A DNA stretch of 64,000 nucleotides from Pseudoscleropodium purum. Its lineage: Eukaryota > Streptophyta > Bryopsida > Hypnales > Brachytheciaceae. Numbering within the stretch: the first letter of the stretch is position 1; each line of letters begins with the position of its first letter. The notes beneath the pieces were generated by a model. The model made no database searches and was not told the DNA's origin. It was given only the letters and a program-made list of their open reading frames with translations. Where the stretch lies: positions 11,346,001 to 11,410,000 of the forward strand of contig OZ017797.1 in assembly GCA_963969395.1 (NCBI GenBank), read 5' to 3'. The translations under genes and the position numbers were made by a program. Below, piece after piece: positions 23,213 to 35,150 of this stretch.

Positions 23213-26200
23213 TTAACCCCTCAAAGCCTAGGGGGACCAAATGTGTCCATGATGAATCAAAAAGCAACTCACTATGCGCCATGGAGTCAGAAATGGCAGG
23301 ATTGCAATTACAATAGAGGAAGGTTTGTTCGTCCAGATGACACATGGCCACTTGCCAACGGACGTCATCGCACTACTTTTCAGTTTTAGGGCTCAAATTC
23401 AGGAGAGGTCAAAAACTAGATATGGCGGTTTGGCCTTAGGTTCCGAAAAGTGACTGGCATTCAATGGTCTTTGATTGTTGAACCTCGGATGCATCCAACT
23501 TTAAGGTGCTTGGGTACCGCAAGCAAGCATTCTACTTTTATTGTTGTTGTGCGGAGCCTTCTCGTTGGCTTCCTTGCGGGAATTGCTTGAGAGAAGGGAG
23601 TGGGGGTTGTGTGGTTTCACCATCATGTTTATAATTGCGAGCTCTTCCTATCTCACTTCTATTCCAAGAAATTGGTGCCCTACTCTCTGTGTTCATGATC
23701 CCCTATAGAAATTATTGTAAGATAGAAAGATGACAAGTGTGTTGCACCATGGCACAACAATGATGCAAAAGGAACAAGAAATTCAGCACCTTCTTTATAA
23801 TTGGGCAATTTCGGCAAGTGAGAGTGCAAACATTGCTCAGAGCATGGTCAATTATCTTCATGAGTGGTACCTATTTGAGAGAGAAGCACCAAACTCACAT
23901 TTGTAGTTGCAATATCCTTCTCGCAAGCACTGGAAGTACTTATGTTATACACACATTGCACGCTCTATGGAATAGAAGGAAAGGATTGCTGAAGGTGATT
24001 CTAGAGGCATTCCACAACTTGTGTACATGTTTATTTGTACTAAGTTGTGGTTAGATAGGGCAGAAGACAATGAAGTCTTCAACGAGAACAAAAGCAGCAA
24101 AGCGACAACAAGAGAGATCCCCACAGAAAAATCATAGAGTTGTCTTTGCACTATGGGCGCCACGACTAACGACTTCTACAACTCAAACCACCACTACGGA
24201 GCCACATCCACAAGCTTGGGACGTAGCAATAATAGAAGGAGATCTCATGCAAGTAGATGACTTGCGCCCTGCGATGCCCAAATTCCACATCGATGCTGAC
24301 CATGTCACGTCTATATGTCATCCTTCCTCGAATTGCACTAGAGGAGGCCGACGTTGTCAAGTAAGAGGGAAGATGGGGTTATCCAACCAAAGAGGCTTAG
24401 CCAACGTAGTTGAAGGGCAAAAGGTGGGCCCCAAATTGGAGTAAACTGGAGGTGACGGGCATGCACCACGTTGTGGTGGAGCCCGTGGTGGAGGGACAAT
24501 AGGGTCCAAAGGCCAAGCAAACCGACCCTTGAATTTGGCCTCCAAAGGTGGAAGAGGAAAAGGGGCCATGGCTTTAGGGTGTACTCATCTTCCACGAGGG
24601 TGGATCCCGCCAATATTGACACCAAATTTGTCCTCTCCATGGACCCTACGACCAAGGTTGGCTACCAATTTCATGCAGCCCTTAGAAAATTTGTCTCCTC
24701 AATCTCGTAGACAAGTAGCTCATTGTGCATGTCTTGGACCAGGACCCAAATCCACTAGCAGTAGACGAAATCAAAACAATGATTGTTGGTAGGCAACTCC
24801 AATTTCCTCACGAATGTTTTTGCAAAGATCACCATTGGGAGAGAAAACCTGAGCATCCCCAAGACCATTGCTTCAAGGAAATGAGCTAAGGTGCTTGGGT
24901 AATTTGCAAGATGCATTTGATGAAGCAGCTTGCGTTGAAGATTGAATGACCGATCTCACAACTGTCAACAATTTAGAAGGACCGAAGTGGAATGGCATTG
25001 ACAATGCTAGTGCTGACAATGTCTTTGCACACAACGAACACAAAGGGATCAACCACAATTCTTGAGGGCACATTGCCTTGTCAAGTCAGTGGTCCTAATA
25101 ACCAACAAGATACAATGTTGCTTGATGGAGTGTGGATTCAATTGTAGACTTTAGGATATATGTCAACACAATGGGGAGGACTTGATGCATTTTTTGGAGC
25201 ATCAAAGTTTGCAATTTGGTAAGTGGACATCTAATATTTCGGTGTTCAATTTGGAGGTGGTGTTGGATACCATCTAGTGTGGGTGACAGATTGCTTCTGC
25301 TTGGATTGGCGGATGTGGCCAACTAGATATGTTGAGGTTCCTACACTATACTTCAATGCACTATCCATTGCAGCCTTGCATAGTGAAAGTACTATGGCCC
25401 TCATGGCCAAGTGCAGTCCCTATATACTCCAAACTTTGTTTGTCAAGGTAACATGCTACCACACATTGACGACGTTCTTACAAACACACCACCAAGAGCT
25501 AGTCGGAATACATTGACTGCCATAGATTACTGAGAGTATCAAAGACTTCACTACTACAATGGATGGTCATTAGATTCACAAAACGCATTGTGGATAATGA
25601 AGTACCATGATTTCATAGGTAATTCCTTTGGTGATAATAATTATGATTGGGAAGTTTTGAGGTAAGTATAGAGCCTAAGAAGATGAGGTTGATTTTGACC
25701 TTGAGGCATACAAAGAATTCATACATCTGGATTGAGATCATCGTGTTACTTTAGAACAAACTCGTCTAGAATATGACAATACATAGTGGGGGCAAGATAC
25801 TAGCACCCTTTTGGGGAATCCCGCAGCTTTTACAGGTCCTGGGCTCGAGCCCACTCAATGCTTTAAGAGGAATTAACGATTTGCTCTTTATTTTTTTGAC
25901 TTGTGGTGGGACACCGAGACATTGAGAATTCTTGTAGCACAAACAAACCTTTATGCTTGGCAACAGTGTATGGTGGTGAATGACCATAGGAGGTATAGAA
26001 AACCACCTGGAGTAAATGGTGGCCCAAAGTAGTAAGATACTAACATTGAAGAGATCCGTGCTTTTTCTAGCATTGTTATCTTCATGGGCATAAAGTTGTG
26101 TCCTTCCATACAACATTATTGGAAGTAGGATCCCTTCTAGAAGTGTAGACTAATCCCTCACATCATGACTAGAAACAGATTTGAGTGTTTGTTTTGTTGT

Positions 26201-28479
26201 CTCTATTGTATAGATAACTCCAGCTTGTGTCGAGACAACAATGTTGACCAATACGACAAAATTGGGAAAGTTCAATGGATGGTAGATCATTTTGTGAAGC
26301 AGTCAAAGGAATTATTCAATTGTAAGAAATTCCTTACATGTGATGAGATTATGATTGCTTATCACAGGCGATTTTCTCCCATTCGATAGTATATACCAAC
26401 AAAACTGACCAAGTATGGCATCAAAGTGTGGACAATAGTATGGAATCCCAATAGATACATCTACAACATTATCCCATACTAGGGTAAGGCTGGAGGAGTT
26501 GCAGAAGTGGACCAAGGTGAGAAAATCGTCCACAAACTAACAACCGGGTTGGGGTACAAGTCACACACCGTGGTGTGTGATAATTTTTTACTTCACCTCA
26601 ACTATTCCATGGTTTGTTGCAACATGGAATCTCTGCCATGGGAACGATCAAAGGTAATCATGTGGGATTTCCCACATGCCTTATGGGAATGAAGAGAGGG
26701 CAGCATCCAAGGGGGACTCTATTTTGGCAAATGCACAAGTCTCAAAAAATGGCTGCCACAATCTGGATAGATTCAAAGTCGGTTTCATTTCTTAGTACTA
26801 GTGCTAACCCAATTGGTGAAGCAAGTGTGTTCAGATGGCTTTTAGGCATTCAGAAGGAAATCCCCACAACACCACAACAGGCCAAAGATAAGCTTTATAT
26901 CAGAGGTGTCGACCTAGTGGACCAAATGAGGAGGGATTACACTCTACAATTTTACTCTTGAAAATGGTGGCACAAGTTGTTCCACTTCATCCTTGATTCT
27001 TCACTTCAAAATGCTTGGATGTTGTATCAAGACGACAAGGTCCATTGAAGGAAAAAGCTGCTCAAAGGTTGGCTCGGGTTCTATTTCGTTGTGGCAAAGT
27101 CCCTCATAGAACCAACACTTACACCCCCACAAACTTGCAACCCCCATAATATCCACTCCAATGCCATTCACTACACCATCAAGCACCCTAATGTTTTGAG
27201 GAAGTGTTGTTGTGTCTACAAGAAGAAGTAGAGGTGGGTTTGTAAAGCTTGCCAGTGGTTCCCATGTTGTGACAAGCCATGCTTTGACAAGCTCTATAGC
27301 CAAAAAAAGTGGATGTTGCATTTGTCACAATGAACTGATTTGCACTACTTGATCACTTTTTGTATAGAGTGGTGGCTACAAACGTGTTCAACATCTTCAA
27401 GGTCAGTGTTGAGGAGTGGGCGCGGTGCTAGTCAAGGAAGCCATTCAAGGAAGTCAATGTAGCCAAAGGATGACAGAAGTTTGAAGTGGAGTCACTGAGT
27501 AGCACCTTCTTAGCCACAACAACTTCTACAAGCCTTGTTACTTTGAATTATGGTGTCCATGCATGTTTTTATGCTTCTCTGTTTTTTCTCATGCAAACAA
27601 TATTGTAGGTAGTAGTAGTGCTCTACAGAGAAGGTGCTTGATATTTTAAGTTTTACTCTTGTTTTACTTGTTTGTTGATCTGAAAAAGGGTAATGTTGCA
27701 TTTTCCTTGTGATAGGATTCACTTTTCTTTGGGGTTTTGTAGTTTTTGTTTATGGTTCTGTTGAAACTGTGGAAGTTCTAGAGGTTTGTCAAAGGCCTGC
27801 CTTATCTTTGTATTTAGAGACCTCAGTCGACATTGTCAACAATTTTCAGACATTTTGAAATTGATGTAGCCTTACAAGACTTGTTCTAGTTGCTCGCTCG
27901 ACGTGCTTGAGGAATTTTTGCTTCTTTGGTAGATAGTCTGCAATGTATACTTCCAATTGTAGTTTGCATGCACTCATAGCATGTCTAGTGGTGCCATAGG
28001 CTGCGGTTGTGTATAGACTAATGCTTCTATTCAACATGGGTACCTCAACAGGTCATTGCGAGTAGCTAAACTCTGAGGAACTGAGCCATCTACAGATTGC
28101 AAGACATACCATTGTCAATTCAATGGTTCTCTAATCAAAAAAATTTGTAAGCTAGTCGATGAGGTCTTTGTGCAACCGCCCCCCAAATTTGGTCACCATC
28201 CATTTCGTATAGTGCTTGCCACAAATTTCAAAGTCTACAACAACATCGTCGAAAGCACCAAGAACTCACCTTTTTACTTTCTTTGGGGAGGTGTTCTTGA
28301 AAACTACACCGTTGTAAATCCAATCGGAGCACATAATCTGGACTTCTAATAAGGCATACTCCAATCTATGCAATCTCCCAACTAAATTACACACCACACT
28401 AACACCATGATCCAATTTCTATATAGATTCCATGTACAAAAGCTGGTAGTGCGTTGAACCCTAGGCCTTGAGGGGTTAA
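23213..28479 (+). mobile_element. piggyBac-like DNA transposon relic with coding remains
   Basis: TTAA at 23213-23216 and at 28476-28479 flank a 5259-bp body. Its terminal inverted repeats are CCCCTCAAAGCCTAGGG at the left and CCCCTCAAGGCCTAGGG at the right (read from the opposite strand), 17 bp with one mismatch. The intact target sequence exists at 21944-22121. A degenerate DDE transposase lies at about 25685-27333. The parts 23230-25680 and 27334-28450 have open frames but no recognised domain and may hold the first exons and non-coding ends. Confidence 0.92.
25685..27333 (+). pseudogene. piggyBac-family transposase (DDE_Tnp_1_7) pseudogene
   Basis: One frame from about 25685 to 26610, and a second, shifted frame from about 26614 to the stop at 27331-27333, read as a piggyBac transposase. 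Motifs in order: FTGPGLEPTQ (about 25815), TNLYAW, EEIRAFSS with IVIFMGIKL, IMTRNRFECL (26162), the first catalytic Asp in CDE (26342), the second in CDN (26579), GTIKGNHVGFP, the third Asp in WIDSKSV (26770), RGVDLVDQMRRDY, KWWHKLFHFILD, and a C-terminal cysteine cluster (about 27205-27300). In-frame stops are at 25733, 25784, 25874, 26030, 26033, 26126, 26138, 26387, 26480, 26959, 27046 and 27229; a frameshift lies near 26600-26625. All three catalytic aspartates survive, but the gene cannot make transposase. Confidence 0.9.
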
Positions 28480-28585
28480 AACCAAATTTCTAATGCCATC
28501 AATGATAAGTTTGTATTTGGACAAACCTAATTATATGGGACAATATCTAGTAATATACTCATGGGAAAAAAATAATTGACAATGA

Positions 28586-29808
28586 TGCAAGGTGTTTTTT
28601 TTTGCTATGCATAGCTAATCTTATAGCTAATGTTCAACACCAGATTTTGGAGAGATAATCAAACTATGGCCATGGTTACGGTTGTGTATTGCAAAAAAGA
28701 AACGTTGCAATGATGTTTATAACTAAGTTGATAAACAACTACTGCAAATTTGGGCATTTTATAGTCATTATAAACAAGTCATATTTGAAAACCTAATCAT
28801 TTAGAATATAGGGATTTTTTTAATATACATTAGCTTATTTAAAAATTCATCAAGTAAGTTTTATACATGTGGATGTTGATGTGGCACATTCATCCATGTC
28901 ATCACATCCACTTAACTATTGAAGACAATTAGTGTAGTTTGATATGGCAACAACTTTTAGATTGTATTAGTTTTAAGTTAGAAACTTGCAACAATAGTGC
29001 AATTTGTAGTACAATTTGTTTATATAAGATGTAGGAAAGAATAGATTTGATTCAAAAGCACAAATGGTTGATACTCTTTAAGAGTGTTTTACCCAATGAA
29101 GGTAAAAAAAACTTTAGTCTAATTGGGTTGTTGGAGAGTGGAGACTTCTAGATGCCTCCAATGTACTTAAATGTACAATAATTTATCATTTATAGATGTT
29201 GTGCTTATAGGTGACTACAACAACATGCATTTCAATCTAAATTCAAAGACCAATACACTTTTGTGTCTAATAGCATTATTTACTAACCCAATTCTTTAGC
29301 ATTTAGTACCAAGTAAGGTAAATTCAACTAACCATATCATGCAATCAATTAGAAAAAGATCAAAGGTTGACAGGAAGTTAACCATACAATGCAAATCTTT
29401 ACCAAGTTTGCAAAAGAATAATAAGACTTTAATAGAACCCTATCAATGTGGTTTTTAACACAAAATCAAGGCAAGACCTTTATGTTTTGATCATCTAAAC
29501 TAAAAAAAATATCCTAATGTCATTACCAACAACTTTGTCAATTGAGAAGGAAAAGAAACGGAATACAAACCACCATCACCAAATGTTGGTCGTCCACATA
29601 TTAATTAACTTGCTCTCAATGACAATTAACTTTTTGGTGCTAAAATAGTCACCACCACCTCATCCACATTGTTCCTCAAATTAAGCTTAGGCTTTTGGAA
29701 AGGTTGACTCAGTGAAACACCTTCTCCCAAAAACTTAGCTTTTAATAGTACTTCTACAATATGTTATAGGCGACTCAAGTTGCCATCCCTGGTGTACCAA
29801 AGAAATAG
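28586..29808. other. A+T-rich intergenic sequence
   Basis: No gene or repeat was recognised to the right of the second tandem unit. Confidence 0.35.
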
Positions 29809-29826
29809 CCCCCCCCCCCCCCCCCC
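29809..29826. repeat. C18 homopolymer
   Basis: Eighteen consecutive C on the plus strand in otherwise A+T-rich sequence. The exact length may reflect sequencing or assembly error. Confidence 0.8.
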
Positions 29827-31498
29827 TCATTGATGTGCTACAAATTTATACTTGCTCCAAATGAAGTGAGTTTTTAAAACTTTTTCAAAAGTTTACTATC
29901 AAATCTTCAATTCTTCTAATTTTCAAAACCAAACTATCTTACCACTAGAATCTATCCATTAAAGAATTCAACCTACAACTAAACAATTTGAAATAAACCT
30001 TGATAAAAAAAAGAAACCCCAAAAAACAAAGAAGAGAGAAGTCCCAAATCCTAAACCCTAATCTTTATCTTTCTTCTAATCATCTACTCAATCTTTTATT
30101 TTCTTCCTAGTCTCTCACAAACTTCTATCTTTCAAATTCTAATGTTTTGATTTATATTTTTCAATCCCTAAATTCATTCTAACACTTTAAGATGTAACTT
30201 CTTATAAGCTATATTGTTTCTAAACCATGTATTTTCTAAAATCTCCACTATTCATATCAAACTAATCTTATTTTATCATTCTATGCAGTAAGTGAGTCTA
30301 AAACCAAACAAGATGATGATTTGGAAGGCTCACATTCTTATCTTCATTACCTAGTGTATCTCCAATTTATATTCAAAAAAATTGTCAGTGGTAATTTTTC
30401 AAACACATCTTGCAACAAATGTTTCTTAAATATTTGTATTCATTGTTTTGGAATGTTTGGAATATTAGATGTATAATAAGTGAGCTACACAAGGTGATAT
30501 AGTCATGGATGTATATATTCACGTTTAAAAAGTTTACATATTTTATAGTATGCATTTCTCTTGTATTTTACAAACTACCAAAAATCAATTAATGATATCA
30601 ATTTAAATATTGGATTATTTTCCTTGAAACTATTTGCAATTAAGGTTTGAATCTTAGCAAGAGAATATATAGTGATTAGATTTTCAATTTTCAATTATCA
30701 AATGAATCATGTAGATATTTCAAGAGAAGACTATATGTTGTCAAAACAATGAAGAAACTTCTAGCAACACTTACACTTATGCAACCATGCCATTATGCAT
30801 CATGGCAAATATGTTGATAGGGAGAGGCAATTTTTTTCATAAAGAGAACAAATCAACAAATAAAAATCCATATTGACTAGATATGGTTGGAAATAAGAGG
30901 GTTGTTCATATTGTGAAACAAGAGGTGTATGCATAGATTGTGTGCACATCGTATTGTATTACATTGACATATGGGTGAGTTTTTGTGAGCAAAATGAAGA
31001 CTTGATGTCTTATTGATGAAGAAAGAGCTCTCATTATTGAAATGAGTGAAGGTAACATGCATGAATTGTTGCGCAATTGAGCTTGTCATATTCAATAATT
31101 TACAATATATTGTAGAGGTTCAAGCTTCAAAAAACTATAGTTTTGCAAAAGTCTACTAGTAGACTTTGTAAGCTTTCCAACTATGACAAGAGGCACTTAT
31201 ACCATTTTCTTGGCTTTGATTAACACCAATCACTTGTAGCAATTGTAGACTAAATGGTTGTGAAGATTTGCAAAAATACATTGAAAAAAGTTATTAGAAG
31301 CATCAACTAGCTATAATTATTGTAATGCAATAAAATACCTGCTTTTTTTAGTAATATATACAAGGCTTAGAGTTTGCAAAAAGTAGCCAATACATGATTT
31401 TGCAAATCACTATATAAAATGAAAAATACACCTATTGGTCTAAAAATCATATCATTGTTTAGTGACTACTTTTTTCTAGTCCAAAGTCCTTTCAAGGT
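29827..31498. other. A+T-rich intergenic sequence
   Basis: No feature was recognised. Minus-strand short frames near 30877-31095 carry no motif. Confidence 0.35.
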
Positions 31499-31651
31499 TA
31501 ATTAACTTTGTAAGGACGTTGTTGATCTAAAAAGTCCAATGGATGATTTCATTGTTAACTATAGAAACAAACTATATACTTCTTAGTCCTATAATTAAAG
31601 CATTTTGGATGACTACTTTGGTCATGGGAGGATGCATCCATCTAAGATTAA
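31499..31651 (+). repeat. Dispersed repeat R3, copy 1
   Basis: Pattern 'caatggatgatttcattgtt.actatagaaacaaa', then 'ataattaaagcattttg.atgactactttggtcatgggaggatgcatcc'. Other copies are at 42900-42990, 43243-43376 and 45415-45526, with reverse-oriented parts at about 49555-49640 and 50035-50100. It lies next to R5 here and at 43.0 kb. Confidence 0.6.
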
Positions 31652-31886
31652 CCCTAAAAACATGTAGAGGCCAAAAAGTAATTGAAGGATGACAAAGAGT
31701 CTTTTTATTTAAAACAAAAGTGCAAATGTTCATTTTTGAATTTTGTGTGAAAAAGGGAGGTCTTACACAATAATGCAACCTCCAAGAAATGCTTATGGAT
31801 TTTATTTATTTTTTAAGTAAATAATTCATATTCTATTGAAATGAATGATTTTGTGGTGACTAGTGAGTCTAATGTTTCAGGGTTAA
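31648..31886 (+). mobile_element. R5 element, copy 1 (short TTAA-bounded MITE)
   Basis: A 231-bp body between TTAA at 31648-31651 and 31883-31886, with ends CCCTAAAAACATG and (opposite strand) CCCTGAAACATTAG. The core 'gatgacaaagagtctttttat...gtgtgaaaaagggaggtctt' is shared with copies at about 31905-32110, 35705-35918 and 43030-43242, each ending near GGGTTAA or GGGTTCAA. Confidence 0.65.
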
Positions 31887-31904
31887 TTGATGAACTACAT
31901 TGAT

Positions 31905-32112
31905 GACTTTTTTGTCTAATGAATGACAAAGAATCTATTCATGCAATATAGAACTACAACTATTCATCCTTGAAATTTTGTGAAAAAGAAAGTCTTCTGC
32001 AATAGTTTAACTTCTAATAAGTGCTTTTATATTTTTTTTCCAAGCCAATGATTCAATTGATACCAAAGCTGAAATGATTTCCACCTTGACGAGCTTATCA
32101 TATTAGGGTTCA
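31905..32112 (+). repeat. R5 element, copy 2
   Basis: Directly follows copy 1. Shares 'atgaatgacaaagaatct', 'gtgaaaaagaaagtcttctgcaatag' and 'ttctaataagtgctttt' with the other copies, and ends at 'attagggttcaa', a decayed GGGTTAA. Confidence 0.55.
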
Positions 32113-32199
32113 ACATTTTCATTCATATAACATTGATAGAATTACACATTTTGAATGAAGAACTAAGTTTGTAGATTTGACTAAAGTAGAAGGTTCTTT

Positions 32200-32360
32200 A
32201 AGTACACAAGCTGTTAAAGCTCCACCTCCTCAAATGTACACTTTATATATACGTTTCTTTTTTGTAGCCTTCAACAGTGTACAAACAATGTACATTATAG
32301 GAGGTGGATGCTTTTAAAGCCCTATGCCATTTCAACTTTAAAATTTTAGAACTAACTAGT
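32200..32360 (+). repeat. Dispersed repeat R2, copy 2, with 86-bp hairpin
   Basis: The segment 32222-32307 is a hairpin: CCACCTCCTCAAATGTACA at the left is matched by TGTACATTATAGGAGGTGG at the right. It is followed by 'atgcttttaaagcc' and 'atttcaacttt', as in the other R2 copies. Confidence 0.65.
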
Positions 32361-32539
32361 GTATCATGTGTTATTGCCACAGTCCAAAAAAAGTAAAAAG
32401 AAATTTATAATTTTTTTAATTCATAAAAACTTTGAAATTCAACAATTTTCACGTTGCCATATTGAGAGAAGTTTGTTTTGGAAAATCACGGGGATTCTAG
32501 TTGTTGTTAGAAATGACTTGAAGATAGGGATTCTTACTT
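32361..32539. other. Fragment related to dispersed repeat R6
   Basis: 'gccacagtccaaaaaaagtaaaaag' and 'aactttgaaattcaac.attttcacgttg' resemble the R6 units at 34.0 and 48.1-48.8 kb. No gene. Confidence 0.4.
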
Positions 32540-32632
32540 GATGTCCCTTCAAACCATGAATCTTCAACAGGATGTCCGCTCGAACCTTGAATCTTCAATA
32601 GGATGTTCCCCCGAACCTTGAATTAGCTCCCC
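32540..32632 (+). repeat. 31-bp tandem repeat, three units
   Basis: The units begin at 32540, 32571 and 32602. Each reads approximately GATGTCCCTTCAAACC then ATGAATCTTCAACAG; the third is shorter. Confidence 0.7.
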
Positions 32633-33884
32633 GTTGGTCTATCCTGTTATGGCTCTAGGGGTTCCAGGGTCAAAGAGGGGATAAAAAGCCATAAGATACG
32701 GAACGGATAGAACAGACGGCAGACCACAAGCTGAACCGTTCGTGAATATGACTCCTTAAAATATTACTTTCTCAATATTCTAAATGCTTCTTTGAATCCA
32801 CAAATCTCAAAGTCAACTAAAACGAAGTAAACAACCTACTAACTTTCATTCAGTCTAAATAAAAACTAAATGGTGGTAGTATAAACTCAAAACATAGATA
32901 AAAATACTCTATCTTAACACCAAAAATCCGATTTTGAAACCATTTACTTTATACACTTAGAAACTCCAAAATACACAAAAGTATAGCAACATTGTAGTTT
33001 GCTCTCCATTTTGTGGTCAGTAGATTGAGTGGTCCTTAAAGCCAAAAGCGATGGCCTACTTCACTAGAAATATGGCTGACCATCTGTTCTTCACTATTGT
33101 TCTCAAAGCACTCTTCAAACACCATTTGATAGTTCTCAGAAAGCGTGGGTTCAGATTTCAAAACGATCACCAAAACCTTATTTTCCAATTGCAAAATTAG
33201 CAATGAAAATTGTTGGGTACTTGGTTCAATTCGTAGTTGAACACAACGTTCAGAAGGTCCCGCTTCATCTCGAATACGTTGTCTTGAAGTAGGTGGTTGA
33301 ATTGGATCAACCGGTAATTGCGATAACGACAATTTTCAATCATCAAGGTCTTGTGAATCCATCACTACAAATACTAATATCCAAACTAGAACTAACTCAA
33401 AGTACATCATAAGAAGCAAAACTACTCAGTTCTCTTTATTCTATACCTAATAGCTTCTTCGAGAAGCTTGTTTTCTCTTTAAATACTTCAATCACATCGT
33501 ACTAACTATTTTTATAATAAAATCAAAATGCCAACAGTCAACATATGGTGGTATAAAACTGCCACCGGATCAACAACGGTTGCCAAGTTGTGGACTTGGT
33601 TGATTGAAGAAGTCCTCGATTAACTGCTGGCCGGTTCCGGATTCAAATCTTGTCAAATTCATTGATTCAGTCTAAAAAGCTGCAACTTGGCATCGCTAGT
33701 GAAAGTCAGTCAACCAACCAACCAGCCACCCTGTCCCCCTGAGCTAAGTGGCAAGATTCAGTACAACTCAAGACCGTGGACTTTTCCACGACTACACCTT
33801 TTCTATCTCAACCATTTTCTTGTATTAGGGCTCAAGAGTAATCCTTTGATATTTTTACATAATAAAGTTATTTATAACAGGACA
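32633..33884. other. Intergenic sequence, unrecognised
   Basis: Slightly G+C-richer around 32640-32740 and 33540-33700, so it could be decayed mobile DNA. A 98-codon minus-strand frame at 33036-33332 has no recognisable motif. Confidence 0.3.
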
Positions 33885-34275
33885 ACGTCATAGGTCGGAA
33901 TGCCACGAAACAAAGCTTTTACACCCTTCCTTGCCAAGGATTATCCGACAATACCACAAACACAACTAGGGACATACGGTCAAAGAAATCTCAACCTAAC
34001 AAACAACCTAACCTAAGGTATTGACTAGTATGCCTTGTGCCATTGCCATAGTCAAAATAAATGCGAGCTTAATTTTCTAATTTTCTAATTCAGAACAAGT
34101 TGAAAATTCAATAAATTTCATGCCATAGGTCCAAACACCACAAATCAAAGTCCATGCACCCCTCCTCCTTGTTGAGCGCTTTCCAACAATACCATGAACA
34201 TGACTAGAAGACACGACTAGGAGATCTTGACATAACAAACAAAACAAACAACCTATCCTAAGGTATTGATACTTC
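33885..34275 (+). repeat. Dispersed repeat R6, two tandem units
   Basis: Unit pattern: 'ggtattgactagtatgccttgtgccattgcca', 'gtcaaaataaa', then 'atgcacccctcct..ttg', 'acaataccatgaacatgacta' and 'aacaaacaaaacaaacaacct'. One unit ends near 34020 and the second near 34275. Related units occur at 48.1-48.8 kb, and inverted at 47575-47760 and 48796-48985. Confidence 0.65.
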
Positions 34276-34424
34276 CTCAAAGCTCCAAAAAATATAAAAT
34301 GATATGGATTCATTGCCAATTGATTTGTCTTTCAAGGAAAATTTGACTAGAATATTGATTTCCAGAAGTTTCACCTCCCTCTAAAATCAATTCCAACTCT
34401 TAAAGTAGGAGGTTCTAAAAAGCA
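34276..34424. other. Intergenic sequence between repeats R6 and R2
   Basis: Contains 'gctccaaaaaatataaaatgatatgga' and 'ctttcaaggaaaatttgacta', which resemble the tail of R2, suggesting a truncated additional copy. Confidence 0.4.
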
Positions 34425-34715
34425 CATAGGCTCTAAAAGTGTCCACGTCCTTAAATGTACACTGCATATACATGTTGCTCATTTATAGCCTTCAGCCATG
34501 TACTAACAATGTACATTTTAGGAGGTGGATGCTATTAGAGTCTTATGTCACTTCAGCTTCAAAATTTTGTAACTAATTCCACAAAGCTCCAAAAAATACG
34601 AAACAACTTGGGTTACATGCCAATTCTACCCGTCTTTCAAGGAAATTTTACTGAAAAATATTTGAAGTGAGTTTCACCTCCCAAAATCAGTTCCAGCTCT
34701 TAAATGGTCAGTTTA
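34425..34715 (+). repeat. Dispersed repeat R2, copy 3, with 86-bp hairpin
   Basis: Hairpin 34443-34528 is the same length as in copy 2. It is followed by 'gtcacttcagcttcaaaattttgtaactaattcc' and 'acgaaacaacttgggtta', shared with copy 1 at 12.4 kb. Confidence 0.65.
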
Positions 34716-35150
34716 TGGACCTCCTACCTACCTTTGAGTCCGAGAACTGGTCTTCCGCTCTACTTCAGTCCACCCCAAGATCCACCTAGTAGGGGTTTTA
34801 TGGGCTTTGCATTGCATTGCATGGCTCTGAAGCCCCCCCCCCCCCCTGAGGTTCCACAAGAAACACATGGCCTTGGGCCTTGGGGCGTCCATGGTCCCCA
34901 TGCCAGTGGCCTGCCTGCCTGCTCCATATTGTACCCATCTCCCTTGATGGCCGGCCTTGTCTCCCCTCGTGGCAGGTGGCTTAATATCCCCTTGGGAAGC
35001 GAGCGGCCACGGCGACTGCTTGGAGAGCCGCGTTCCTTTTGTTGGGTAGCACCCATACAACGGCCTGTTACTACTGGAGCTTTCCTGGCTCTATGACATA
35101 GACGGAAGGCCGGGGACTCAAGGGAGAGGAGTCTTGGAATCCCATAGTAG
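34716..35150. other. G+C-rich island of unknown nature
   Basis: A sharply G+C-richer block in A+T-rich surroundings, with a C14 run at 34833-34846. Overlapping open frames occur on both strands (the longest is 130 codons on plus, 34704-35096), but none has a recognisable motif. It may be a captured gene fragment or a decayed element. Confidence 0.35.

Larger units (their letters stand above)
22122..28585 (+). repeat. 234-bp tandem unit, second copy split by two TTAA elements
   Basis: The second unit is present in three pieces: 22122-22178, 23140-23216 and 28476-28585. The first gap holds a 961-bp element and the second a 5259-bp piggyBac-like element. Rejoining the pieces at TTAR restores a sequence collinear with 21888-22121, about nine-tenths identical by eye. 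Confidence 0.85.

Noticed and set aside
25790..25870. A GGTCCTGGGCTCGAGCCCA stretch that looks like a tRNA-type B box, suggesting a SINE inside the piggyBac element.
   Set aside because: Translated in the transposase frame it reads FTGPGLEPTQ, a conserved piggyBac block continuous with the rest of the protein.
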